Of a stretch of DNA of 64,000 nucleotides, positions 1 to 9,240 are shown piece by piece (position 1 is the stretch's first letter; the number at the start of each line of letters is the position of its first letter). The position numbers and the translations under genes are program-made. The notes under the pieces were generated by a model. It did no database searches and was not told the DNA's origin. It saw only the letters and a list, made by a program, of their open reading frames with translations. Origin of the DNA: Porticoccaceae bacterium (lineage in GTDB: Bacteria > Pseudomonadota > Gammaproteobacteria > Pseudomonadales > Porticoccaceae); assembly GCA_012960115.1 (NCBI GenBank), contig DUBX01000029.1:113279-177278 (forward strand), in the 5' to 3' direction.

Positions 1-908
1 GAAAGGTTACCCGCCCCGCAGAATAAGTCGACCGCAACACCAGAACTGCTGGGCGATACTAGCCTGAGCATTTGATCCACCATTTTGGTATTAATCTCGC
101 CATTCACTTGAATAAACTGCCCTGGGTCAAAACAGAATTTAAGGTTTCCTGACACCTTAAGATAAAGCTCTTCAGTACCCTCGTCTAACCGTTGGAACTG
201 GCCATTTTTACCCACCTTCCACCAACACTGGATAGGAGTTTCGCTGAGAGACTGGAGGCCTTCTGTTAAAATATTAAGTTCACTATCTTTAAGTTGACGA
301 CTCGCTTCCAGCGCAATGGCGATGGCATTATCAGCACTGACCAGCTCTATCTCATAAAAGGTAATGTCTGTAGGCAATGACTGCAGCCACTGAGGTAATA
401 CGACTAATAGCGCAGCTAACGGCTTATCCAACACTAGGCACTCGATAATTGGTTCTATTCGCCGACTGCATTTATTACGAAAGCCAACAATAAACTGACC
501 ATCCTTAGCTCTTTGCACTGCAAGCCGAGCCCGACGTCGATAACCCCATTGAGAACCATTGATCGGTGTTAGTAATGACTCAGTCATTACATTTACCCGC
601 TCGAAACTATTTAACACTTGAGTTTTTTTAAATTCAATTTGTTGCTGGTGATCAAGGTGCTGCAAACTGCAGCCACCACAGCGTGAAAAGTGCTTACACT
701 CAGGCTCTACTCGATGCTCTGAGGTTACACTAAGGCTGCGCATACGCCCTTCACCGTAATTACGCTTTTCATTGGTAACTTGGAATTCCACCGATTCACC
801 CGGCAAAGCACCCTCGACAAAATAGGCTTTACCGTTAATCCGACCTACCCCTCGACCATCATGAAGAAGATCCACGATATCGCAGTTGAGAACCTGTTGT
901 TTAACCAT
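1..908 (-). CDS. rlmD: 23S rRNA (uracil-5-)-methyltransferase RlmD-like (TRAM domain + 4Fe-4S Cys cluster + SAM motif), C-terminus cut by window edge
   Basis: Reverse-strand translation starts MVKQQVLNCDIVDLLHDGRGVGRINGKAYFVEGALPGE (TRAM), then CKHFSRCGGCSLQHL Fe-S cluster, then VAVDLFCGAGNLS SAM motif at window start. Missing from the ORF track because it runs off the edge. Confidence 0.88.
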   Translation of the reverse strand, partial: MVKQQVLNCDIVDLLHDGRGVGRINGKAYFVEGALPGESVEFQVTNEKRNYGEGRMRSLSVTSEHRVEPECKHFSRCGGCSLQHLDHQQQIEFKKTQVLNSFERVNVMTESLLTPINGSQWGYRRRARLAVQRAKDGQFIVGFRNKCSRRIEPIIECLVLDKPLAALLVVLPQWLQSLPTDITFYEIELVSADNAIAIALEASRQLKDSELNILTEGLQSLSETPIQCWWKVGKNGQFQRLDEGTEELYLKVSGNLKFCFDPGQFIQVNGEINTKMVDQMLRLVSPSSSGVAVDLFCGAGNL

Positions 909-1031
909 AAGATGCCTAGATGGGATTGTCAGAAACAGCGTTTAAACGTAGCAAAGAGCCACCAATAACAACCCTTCAGGCCGCTAGTTTACACCCTGAA
1001 CTATGGAGCCGCTAAAAAACTTGCCTACCGA

Positions 1032-1739
1032 TCACCAAGGTATCGGTTGGCTGTTCCAATCAATATCGGACAACTGGCCATCCACATTGGCATTATCCAT
1101 TATCTGAGCTAGGCGAGTAGCCACGAAGGCTGGTGAAAAAAGCTTCCCACTTGGCACAGCCGTCTGAAAGGGTTTGGACAACCCAGTATCTGTTGTACCT
1201 GGACGAAAAGCGATTAACTTCACGTTCTTAACTCGCCTAGCATATTCAATGACCATGTCTTGCAGGACCATATTTAACGTAGCCTTAGAGGCGCGATAGG
1301 AATGCCACCCACCCATACGATTGTCACCGATACTGCCAACTCTAGCGCTCATGGTCGCCACCACGCAAGGCTCTTGACCCTTAAGTATCTTAAACAGTGA
1401 TTTTAACCAAAGAGCAGGCACCACCGTATTGCTCTGAAATGTCTCATGTAAGGCGTCAGCGTTAATATCTTCAAGACGCTTTTCTGGCTAGGGTGTCTCT
1501 GAATGAAGTAGTCCATGACAGATGCAAATACTAGCTATGTTGCCCGCATGAACCTCTATCTGGTCAACCACCGCGGTCATCGATTGTTCATCGTATCTCG
1601 CTTGAATCCAGATCACCTTATTTGCCACGTCGTCCAACGCAAACTGCCCCTGGTTGCTAACAGCAATTACGTGGGTAATAGCAGGGTCAGCTAAGAACTC
1701 AGACACCAGCGCAGTACCTAAACCACCTCCGGCACCTAA
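1032..1739 (-). pseudogene. Short-chain dehydrogenase (CsgA-like SDR) interrupted by an in-frame TAG
   Basis: ORFs 1488-1706 and 1032-1424 lie in the same frame and join as ...CICHGLLHSETP*PEKRLEDINADALHETFQSNTVVPALWLKS... N-terminal VLVLGAGGGLGTALVSEF is in frame upstream of the annotated Met, and no ATG/GTG/TTG start is visible there. Confidence 0.75.
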
Positions 1740-1741
1740 GA

Positions 1742-2167
1742 CTAAAACACAGCTAGATACGCCGGCAGTAATTTTAATGTACCGCTTGTTTCACATTTAT
1801 CACATCGCGGCTTGCCAGTGACCAGAGCTGAAATTCGGTGGCGATACCTAGCAAAAACCCTGTATCCTAAGTGGGCAACCTGTTTCAAAAAAGGCCAGCG
1901 AAGAATAGCCACCCAATGGCACTTGCCGACCAAGTAGCAAGAAAAATAGGTAACATCTAAACCGTATATCATACGGCCGTCGTTCCATTCGCCATGTAAA
2001 ATTCTATCCGCTTGCTGTTGGTCAATGTGCGGGAAGCGCTCGCTAAAATGAGGGGCACAGATATTCTCAAAGACCATCTTATTATCGCTATCGAGCCGCT
2101 CAAGATGATTTATTTCAGCCGCGCAAAGTGGGCAACCAGCAGCATAAAAAATGGTCAGTTCAGTCAC
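1742..2167 (-). CDS. Thiol-disulfide oxidoreductase DCC family (DUF393) protein
   Basis: MTELTIFYAAGCPLCAAEINHLERLD: DCC-type CxxC N-terminus. Confidence 0.8.
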   Translation of the reverse strand: MTELTIFYAAGCPLCAAEINHLERLDSDNKMVFENICAPHFSERFPHIDQQQADRILHGEWNDGRMIYGLDVTYFSCYLVGKCHWVAILRWPFLKQVAHLGYRVFARYRHRISALVTGKPRCDKCETSGTLKLLPAYLAVF

Positions 2168-2170
2168 TAG

Positions 2171-2677
2171 CTATAACTCCATCAGCATTAAGATTACCAC
2201 CACAAGATGCAGCAAAGTGACCAGTGAGGTCAGTGACAAACGCATCCGCCAATACTGTTTAGCAAGGGGATTAACCCGACGTTCTGCCCATAACAGGCTT
2301 ACAAATCCCAGCATCAGCAGAGTAACCGCAAATATCGTCATGATCGGAGCGACATAAATAAGCAACAGCGCACACCAGGCGCTCAGAGCTAAAAGATTAC
2401 TCATTAAAACAATAGGCTTGTCTATGCTTTGGCTGTCAGCCACCTGCCAGCTTGCCCACAAGGTGCCAGTCATAAAGCTAAGAATGACCGCACTGTAAGC
2501 AATAAAGACATAGGGAGCGTAGAACCCAAATAGCGCAGCACTTTGGAGCCCCGAACCAAACCAGAAACCGTTGATCATCAGCCAAACCGGAACCACAAAT
2601 GGAATCAGTCCGGCATAACCTAGAATATGCATCAAGGTCAGGACAGTCATCGTCGAGGAGTTTTCGTCAGTTGTCAT
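2171..2677 (-). CDS. DUF3429 family membrane protein
   Basis: LGYAGLIPFVVPVWL...FGFYAPYVFIAYSAVILSFMTGTLWASWQ, several TM segments. Confidence 0.75.
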   Translation of the reverse strand: MTTDENSSTMTVLTLMHILGYAGLIPFVVPVWLMINGFWFGSGLQSAALFGFYAPYVFIAYSAVILSFMTGTLWASWQVADSQSIDKPIVLMSNLLALSAWCALLLIYVAPIMTIFAVTLLMLGFVSLLWAERRVNPLAKQYWRMRLSLTSLVTLLHLVVVILMLMEL

Positions 2678-2839
2678 AATTAGCCCCTTTTCAGGACTAA
2701 AATACGGTCTTAAACCAGAGTTAGATTACACTTGTTTGAGAAGCATGATTCTCTAAAAAACCCTTTACACATAGCCTGCAATGCCTTGACTAATAGTAGA
2801 ACCCGCCAAACCCCAAGGGCTTACGGCCTCTGAAATCAA

Positions 2840-3283
2840 CTATTCATAAGCCTCGCGCGGCGATACGGTCACTGAGATATAGCTACCGCGCCTTCCGCCG
2901 CCTTCGATCTGAACAGTAGCGACTCGAGACGCTTTTTCAAAGGTAAGCACAGATACTTTTGACTGGACACTAGTCACTGTCACCCAACCATATCCAGCCA
3001 TATTGACTTGATAATACGTAAAAGCGTCTTTGATGTTCTGAGATGATCGCAATACAGCACGGCCAATCCACTGTTCACCCGAATTAAGCAACAGCGACTT
3101 ATCAATATCTATGGTATCGCTGGAGGCAATTGGGATATCAGCAAATGATCTAGAAATTTCTGCGAGTGTGGTTTTTGTCGAGGCGGATTTACTCGAGGTT
3201 GACGGAGTATTCACCGTGTTGCAGCCAGTAATGATTAAGGTCATGGTTAGAAGGAGTGCATTTATCCATAAAGACTTTGGCAT
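2840..3283 (-). CDS. Putative lipoprotein of unknown function
   Basis: Signal peptide with lipobox LIITGC. Confidence 0.6.
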   Translation of the reverse strand: MPKSLWINALLLTMTLIITGCNTVNTPSTSSKSASTKTTLAEISRSFADIPIASSDTIDIDKSLLLNSGEQWIGRAVLRSSQNIKDAFTYYQVNMAGYGWVTVTSVQSKVSVLTFEKASRVATVQIEGGGRRGSYISVTVSPREAYE

Positions 3284-3617
3284 TATTATTATTCTCTTAT
3301 TTTACGGAATCTTGATTATAGCTAGCGACTTCAATCATATGTGAATAATTTTGTGGGGCTCAGAATCGCAACCCTTAGTCACATTGATCGAGATAATAGC
3401 CGCTGTAGATATGACGACACATACGGGAACATCCTCATTAATAAGAGAATTAAATCGCTTTAATAAACTAAAAAATTAGACCAATCGCAAAGATTAGGCT
3501 TACACTGGAAGTTGGGTCTTACCTTGGCTCAAACAAAACGGAACCTCGAAGGATAGAGGTCATTTAACGCAGGTATAAAGCACATACGTTTGTATCTGAG
3601 ATATGGGGTATTTAACT

Positions 3618-4037
3618 ATGTCATTACTAGGCTCAAAAACTGAAGAAAGTTTAAAGGCAGCATTTGCTGGTGAATCTCAAGCCAACCGTCGCTATTTGTA
3701 TTTCGCCGCAAAAGCCGACGTTGAAGGTTACAACGATGTCTCTGCGGTGTTTCGTTCAACCGCAGAAGGCGAGACTGGTCACGCCCACGGTCATCTTGAA
3801 TATCTAGAGGAAACCGGTGATCCAGCGACTGGGATGCAATTTGGTGGCACCAAAGAAAATCTCAAAAGCGCTATTGCTGGTGAAACTCATGAGTACACAG
3901 ATATGTACCCGGGTATGGCGAAGACTGCTCGTGACGAGGGTTTTTATGAGATTGCTGACTGGTTCGAAACGCTGGCAAAAGCAGAACGCAGCCACGCTAA
4001 CCGATTCCAAAAAGCGCTCGATCAGCTAGACGACTAA
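3618..4037 (+). CDS. Rubrerythrin-like ferritin-fold diiron protein (no rubredoxin domain)
   Basis: AFAGESQANRRYLYFAAKAD...EGETGHAHGHLEYL...AGETHEYTDMYPGMAKTARDEG...AKAERSHANRF; start adjusted to MSLLGSK. Confidence 0.9.
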   Translation: MSLLGSKTEESLKAAFAGESQANRRYLYFAAKADVEGYNDVSAVFRSTAEGETGHAHGHLEYLEETGDPATGMQFGGTKENLKSAIAGETHEYTDMYPGMAKTARDEGFYEIADWFETLAKAERSHANRFQKALDQLDD

Positions 4038-4066
4038 ACTTGTCGAAGAACGGATTTATTACTAAT

Positions 4067-4092
4067 GCTGGGGCTTTTAATATAGCTCCAGC
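4067..4092 (+). other. Imperfect inverted repeat/hairpin between rubrerythrin and Fe-S protein genes
   Basis: gctggggc-ttttaatata-gctccagc (one G-T pair). Confidence 0.4.
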
Positions 4093-4132
4093 GTTTCCTG
4101 TGGTACCACGTTAATGCTTTGGGAGATGATAA

Positions 4133-5470
4133 GTGGCTCAACGTGAAGGTAATTTGGTCGCGCCAACTCGGCATCCTTTGGACTGGCAGTCAGACACATT
4201 TTATGACCAAGAATCTCTCAATACAGAGCTAGAGCGTGTCTTTGACATCTGCCACGGCTGTCGCAGATGCGTTAATCTCTGCGACTCATTTCCAACACTG
4301 TTTGATCTCGTCGACGAGTCAGACACCTTTGAAGTAGACGGTGTTGATAAAGCGGACTACAGCAAAGTAAGTGATCAGTGCTACCTCTGTGACCTCTGCT
4401 ATATGACCAAATGCCCTTACATCCCTCCTCACGAGTGGGCGGTGGACTTTCCTCACCTTATGTTAAGAGCCAAGGCCGTAAAGTTTGAGCAACAAGGTGC
4501 AAAACTGCGCGATAGAGTCCTCACTAGTACCGACACAGTGGGCAAGCTTGCCTCCATTCCTCTGATTGATATCACCGTCAATGCGTTAAATAAAAACACC
4601 CTATTCCGCAAGGCTCTGGACAATGGCTTTGGGGTTCACCAAGAAGCGCCAGTGCCTGAATATCACAGCAACACCCTGCGCAAGCGTATGGCGCCCGTCA
4701 TTAAAGGTGACGTGCCAGTTCAAGTGGCTCCCGTTGGCAAGACTGCCGGCAAAATTGCGCTTTATGTGACCTGCTATGGCAACTACAACAGTCCAACCCT
4801 AGGGGAGGACTTCTATCAGGTCTTTCGCCACAATGGCATCCAAATGGACCTGGTCCCCAAAGAAAAATGCTGCGGCATGCCTAAACTAGAACTAGGCGAC
4901 CTAAAGGCGGTGGAAAAACTGAAAGACGCCAACATTCCAGTGCTGGCAAAACTGGTTGACGAAGGCTATGATCTGACCGCCCCCATTCCATCCTGTGTGT
5001 TAATGTACAAGCAAGAGTTACCCCTTATGTTCCCGAATGACCCGGACGTCATCAAGGTACAAAAAGCCTTTTTTGACCCCTTTGAATACCTGTTTTTGCG
5101 CCACAAAGCGGGTGTATTAAATACCGACTTCACTCACCCTTTAGGGGACATTAGCTATCAGGTTGCCTGTCACCAACGAGTGCAAAATATTGGCCTTAAA
5201 ACAAGAGACATTCTGAGCTTAATCCCCGATACCAAGGTGCACCCCATCGAACGATGTTCAGGGCATGACGGCACCTACGCGGTAAAAACAGAAACCCGAG
5301 GCAAGTCGGTGAAAATTGCGCGGCCAGTGGTTCGTAAGGCCAACGATCAAAACGCAGACCATTTTACGAGTGACTGCCCCATGGCAGCCACCCACATAAG
5401 TAATCTTGCAGACTCAGAGAAAAAGCCAGAACATCCAATGACTTTACTGAGAACATCTTACGGAATTTAA
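4133..5470 (+). CDS. GlpC/HdrD-like 4Fe-4S heterodisulfide-reductase-type protein
   Basis: Two ferredoxin clusters (CHGCRRCVNLCDSFP, CYLCDLCYMTKCP) and a CCG-type motif (EKCCGMP); GTG start with GGGAG upstream. Confidence 0.85.
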   Translation: MAQREGNLVAPTRHPLDWQSDTFYDQESLNTELERVFDICHGCRRCVNLCDSFPTLFDLVDESDTFEVDGVDKADYSKVSDQCYLCDLCYMTKCPYIPPHEWAVDFPHLMLRAKAVKFEQQGAKLRDRVLTSTDTVGKLASIPLIDITVNALNKNTLFRKALDNGFGVHQEAPVPEYHSNTLRKRMAPVIKGDVPVQVAPVGKTAGKIALYVTCYGNYNSPTLGEDFYQVFRHNGIQMDLVPKEKCCGMPKLELGDLKAVEKLKDANIPVLAKLVDEGYDLTAPIPSCVLMYKQELPLMFPNDPDVIKVQKAFFDPFEYLFLRHKAGVLNTDFTHPLGDISYQVACHQRVQNIGLKTRDILSLIPDTKVHPIERCSGHDGTYAVKTETRGKSVKIARPVVRKANDQNADHFTSDCPMAATHISNLADSEKKPEHPMTLLRTSYGI

Positions 5471-5479
5471 AGGCGACTT

Positions 5480-6073
5480 ATGAAGCAACTCACACGGCAA
5501 GACCTTTGGTCACTAGAGCAATACTCAGAGCGACGACAGTCATTTCGTGCCGAAGTCATGACGCATAAAAAAAACCGCCAAATTACACTCGGCACCCATG
5601 CTCGGTTTTGTTTTGAAGACCAGCTTACAATGCGCTACCAAATCCAAGAAATGCTACGCATCGAACGTATCTTTGAAGCCAGCGCTATTCAAGAAGAGCT
5701 CGACACCTACAACCCCCTTGTGCCAGATGGCAAAAACCTCAAAGCAACCTTTATGCTTGAATATGACGATATCGATCAACGTAAAGTTATGCTGCAAAAA
5801 CTCAGAGGCGTCGAAAAGCAACTATGGCTTGAAGTTGAAGGTATGCCGCGCATTACTCCCGTCGCTGACGAAGACCTAGAACGTGAAAACGACGAGAAAA
5901 CATCAAGCGTGCACTTTCTGCGCTTTGAATTTTCAATCGAACAGATTACGGCGCTTAGACAGGGCGCTCAACTTAGTTTGGGGGTAGACACCACCTTAAT
6001 AGAACCCAACGCAATGGTTGTGTTTGACCCCATAAGATCAGCCCTGATTAATGATTTCGATCCTGTAGATTAA
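5480..6073 (+). CDS. DUF3501 family protein
   Basis: MKQLTRQDLWSLEQYSERRQSFRAEVMTHKKNRQITLGTHARFCFEDQLTMRYQIQEMLRIERIFE; directly follows the Fe-S gene. Confidence 0.85.
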   Translation: MKQLTRQDLWSLEQYSERRQSFRAEVMTHKKNRQITLGTHARFCFEDQLTMRYQIQEMLRIERIFEASAIQEELDTYNPLVPDGKNLKATFMLEYDDIDQRKVMLQKLRGVEKQLWLEVEGMPRITPVADEDLERENDEKTSSVHFLRFEFSIEQITALRQGAQLSLGVDTTLIEPNAMVVFDPIRSALINDFDPVD

Positions 6074-6091
6074 GTCTTCTATAAAAGCCAC

Positions 6092-6130
6092 TAGAAAGAA
6101 CAGCTAAACTACCCAAAGATGTTCTTTCTA
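6092..6130. terminator. Inverted repeat between convergent genes (possible bidirectional terminator)
   Basis: tagaaagaac ...19 nt... gttctttcta, perfect 10-bp arms. Confidence 0.45.
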
Positions 6131-6188
6131 ATTAAATAAATCGACCCTGAGCCAGACAATTCTACTTTTTGGGGATATCCCTAAGACA

Positions 6189-7733
6189 CTAAATAATGTA
6201 GGTTTTGTGATCCGCCCAATACTTATCTCGCAGTAGGCGTTTATACAGCTTACCAGTAGGATGTCGAGGCAATTCCTTGTCAAAATCGACAGACTTGGGA
6301 CATTTTATTTTCGCCAACCCCTGCCGGCAAAATATCATTAGCTCTTGCTCTAAGTCTGGCCCTAGATCAGCCCAGTCTATTGGCTGAACAACGGCTTTAA
6401 CCTCTTCACCAAACTCTTCATTAGGTACACCAAATACAGCGACATCAGCGACTTTCGGGTGCATAATTAATCGATTTTCCGCTTCTTGTGGATATATATT
6501 TACACCACCTGAAATAATCATAAAGGCCTTGCGATCGGTTAAATACAAAAACCCCTCTTCGTCCACACGCCCTACATCACCGAGTGTTGTCCAGCCTTTT
6601 ACATGCTTTGATTCTTTGGTTTTGTCTGGGTCATTATAATATTCGAACACAGGACCATCCGCGAAATAAATGGTCCCCGCCTCTCCCACGGCAACGTCGT
6701 TACCCTCATCATCGCAAATATGTAAAACACCGACCATGGCCTTGCCAACACTACCTCTGTGGGCCAACCATTCATGGGAGTTAATCGCACAAAAGCCATT
6801 GCCTTCTGAGCCAGCATAATATTCAAAAATCACCGGCCCCCACCAATCAATCATTTTTTCCTTGATCTCTATCGGGCAGGGAGCTGCCGCATGAATCGCA
6901 ACCTGCAATGACGAAACATCATATTTAGTGCGGGCCTCTTCCGACAATTTCAACATTTTTACGAACATAGTAGGCACCCATTGGCTGTGGGTGATCTGAT
7001 ATTTTTCAATCAGGCGTAACGCTTCTTCTTCGTTAAAGTCTTCCATCACTACACTAGTGCCACCGAAGAGCAACGTTACGAGGTTATAGCGCAGTGGAGC
7101 TGCATGATAGAGAGGAGCTGGAGACAAATAGATCGTTTCATTGCCAAAGCCGTAGAGTCCCTTTGACAGCAGTACTAAGTTAGAAGACTCATCCCCCACG
7201 TTTATGTCTGGCAAAGGAATTTTAACGCCCTTAGGTTTCCCGGTAGTACCCGATGAGTACAACATATCAATCCCAGCAGCCTCATCAGCAATAGGGTACT
7301 GCAACATCTGATCACGCGAGGACTCATAACTGTCGTAACCATTTATAGTGCCATTAACCATCAGCCTAGATTCAACGGCAGGCATATCATCAAGCAATTC
7401 AGTCGCCAGCTCACCTTTTACAAAAGAGCTAATGAACAGCTTTGCGCCACAGTCATTAATAATATAAGCGGCCTCGCCAGCTGTCAGCCGGGAACTAATA
7501 GCGGTATAAAACAAGCCAGATCGTGCAGCTGCCATGCAAATTTCGAGAAACCGAGCATTATTTTCCATCAATAGTGCAATATGATCGCCTGTTTGCAACC
7601 CTAGCGATCTAAATAATTGGGAAGTCTGGCAGGATCGTTCATTTAATTGCTGGTAGGTGACTGTCTCACCACTGCCCGCCATAATGTAAGCCGCTTTATG
7701 GGGTGTCTGTTTTGCGAGGTCGCCAATGTACAT
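6189..7733 (-). CDS. AMP-dependent acyl-CoA synthetase/ligase
   Basis: MLYSSGTTGKPKGVK, EYYAGSEGNG, TLGDVGRVDEEGFLYLTDRKAFMIISGGVNIYPQE. Confidence 0.9.
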   Translation of the reverse strand: MYIGDLAKQTPHKAAYIMAGSGETVTYQQLNERSCQTSQLFRSLGLQTGDHIALLMENNARFLEICMAAARSGLFYTAISSRLTAGEAAYIINDCGAKLFISSFVKGELATELLDDMPAVESRLMVNGTINGYDSYESSRDQMLQYPIADEAAGIDMLYSSGTTGKPKGVKIPLPDINVGDESSNLVLLSKGLYGFGNETIYLSPAPLYHAAPLRYNLVTLLFGGTSVVMEDFNEEEALRLIEKYQITHSQWVPTMFVKMLKLSEEARTKYDVSSLQVAIHAAAPCPIEIKEKMIDWWGPVIFEYYAGSEGNGFCAINSHEWLAHRGSVGKAMVGVLHICDDEGNDVAVGEAGTIYFADGPVFEYYNDPDKTKESKHVKGWTTLGDVGRVDEEGFLYLTDRKAFMIISGGVNIYPQEAENRLIMHPKVADVAVFGVPNEEFGEEVKAVVQPIDWADLGPDLEQELMIFCRQGLAKIKCPKSVDFDKELPRHPTGKLYKRLLRDKYWADHKTYII

Positions 7734-7880
7734 CCAAGATCTCCGATAGAGGTTTGATAAAACTACTCGAACTAGAGCTGAAGTAAATCATTTTTTGCAT
7801 CCAGACCGCAAGCAAGGTCGACATCAAGGGTAGTTTTCGCTACTGTCTACGCCGTTAATGTATTCATTCGGAGTATTCTA

Positions 7881-8972
7881 TTGAGCTATATTATTACTGA
7901 CGTTGTAGCCGGCGTTGGACTTATTACTCTGGACCGCCCAGCGGCCCTAAACGCCCTCAACCTGAACATGATTCGTGACCTAACCAAAACGCTAAACGAC
8001 TGGCGTGACGACCCCACCATTGAGGCGGTTGCGGTGCGCGGCTCTAACCAGAATGGTCCTTTTGGTGGCTTTTGTGCTGGTGGTGACATCCGCTTTTTTC
8101 ACGCTGCGGGCATTTCTAATGATCCTGATTTGGAGGCTTTTTTTACCGAAGAATATCAATTAAATTATTTGATTTTTAACTACCCAAAACCCTATATAGC
8201 CTTTATGGACGGCATTGTTATGGGCGGTGGTATGGGCATTTCCCAAGGCGCTTGTCTTAGAGTTATCACCGAACGAACCAAAATGGCGATGCCTGAAACC
8301 AATATTGGGCTATTCCCCGATGTTGGCGGGGGTTATTTCCTTAGCAGATGCCCTGGCAGTAGTGGCGAGTACCTCGCTCTAACTGGAAAACTGTTAGTCG
8401 GCGCTGACGCGCTAGATGTCGATTTAGCCGATGGCCTTGCAGACAGCGATGATATAGCTGATCTCTGGGACGGTCTCACCAATAACCCGATGATGTCTGT
8501 AACCGCGCGGATTGGCCGTTTGCAGAGTCGCCTCAAGCGCGGCACCTCGTCAGATTGGCTAACACCCGACATTGACTCAATATTTTGCTTAGATAGCGTC
8601 AACGATATTATGCAAGCCTTGACCAAGAGTGATTCTCAATGGGCCGAAGACACCTTGTCAGTGCTACAAAAACGCTCGCCTTTGATGCTCCATGTCACCT
8701 TTAAACAGCTTCGGCTTGGACGTTCAATGACGCTAGCAGATGATCTTAGATTGGAAAGAACACTGGTAAGGCACTGTTTTCAAACTGATCATTTGCAACG
8801 CTCGGGAACAACCAGTGAAACGATCGAGGGTATTCGCGCGTTCGCCATAGACAAAGATCATAGTCCAGCATGGAACCCAGCCAGTGTCGAAGAGGTAACA
8901 CCTCCTATGGTTGACCCATTTTTTGAAAGCCCTTGGCCCGCTGATCATCACCCCCTGAGAGACTTGGTTTAA
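7881..8972 (+). CDS. Enoyl-CoA hydratase/isomerase family (3-hydroxyisobutyryl-CoA hydrolase-like)
   Basis: GFCAGGDIRFFH, GIVMGGGMGIS, PETNIGLFPDVGGGYFLSR; TTG start with GGAG upstream. Confidence 0.85.
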   Translation: MSYIITDVVAGVGLITLDRPAALNALNLNMIRDLTKTLNDWRDDPTIEAVAVRGSNQNGPFGGFCAGGDIRFFHAAGISNDPDLEAFFTEEYQLNYLIFNYPKPYIAFMDGIVMGGGMGISQGACLRVITERTKMAMPETNIGLFPDVGGGYFLSRCPGSSGEYLALTGKLLVGADALDVDLADGLADSDDIADLWDGLTNNPMMSVTARIGRLQSRLKRGTSSDWLTPDIDSIFCLDSVNDIMQALTKSDSQWAEDTLSVLQKRSPLMLHVTFKQLRLGRSMTLADDLRLERTLVRHCFQTDHLQRSGTTSETIEGIRAFAIDKDHSPAWNPASVEEVTPPMVDPFFESPWPADHHPLRDLV

Positions 8973-8995
8973 TAAACCCGCAGATAGAGTACGTT

Positions 8996-9190
8996 ATGTC
9001 GTTTGAGCTAATTGAAAAACCTATAACCTGCCCCTTTTGCTGGGAGACTATTACGTTGTTAGTAGATCCTTCAGAATCCCAAATCTACACCGAAGACTGT
9101 TTTGTCTGCTGCCGGCCCATTCTGGTGAGCACTGAAATACAAGGTGACCATATTCAGGTGAATGTCACGCAGGAAGATCTGGGCTTTTAG
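8996..9190 (+). CDS. CPXCG-motif cysteine-rich small protein
   Basis: CPFC ... EDCFVCCRPI pattern in 64 aa. Confidence 0.75.
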   Translation: MSFELIEKPITCPFCWETITLLVDPSESQIYTEDCFVCCRPILVSTEIQGDHIQVNVTQEDLGF

Positions 9191-9194
9191 CCCA
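9180..9194. other. Hairpin spanning the stop codon of the CPXCG gene
   Basis: tgggct-ttt-agccca, with TAG in the stem; flanked by gatctgg/ccagatc (9176-9182, 9209-9215). Confidence 0.4.
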
Positions 9195-9240
9195 AGGTAT
9201 TTTGGTTTCCAGATCAAGAAACTAAGGGCATCCGGTCACA

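Noticed and set aside
780-968. ORF track + strand 62-aa ORF
   Set aside because: Lies opposite the N-terminus of the well-supported RlmD reading frame; no protein-family features.
6584-6826. Short ORFs within the acyl-CoA synthetase gene
   Set aside because: Shadow frames of a gene with intact AMP-binding motifs.
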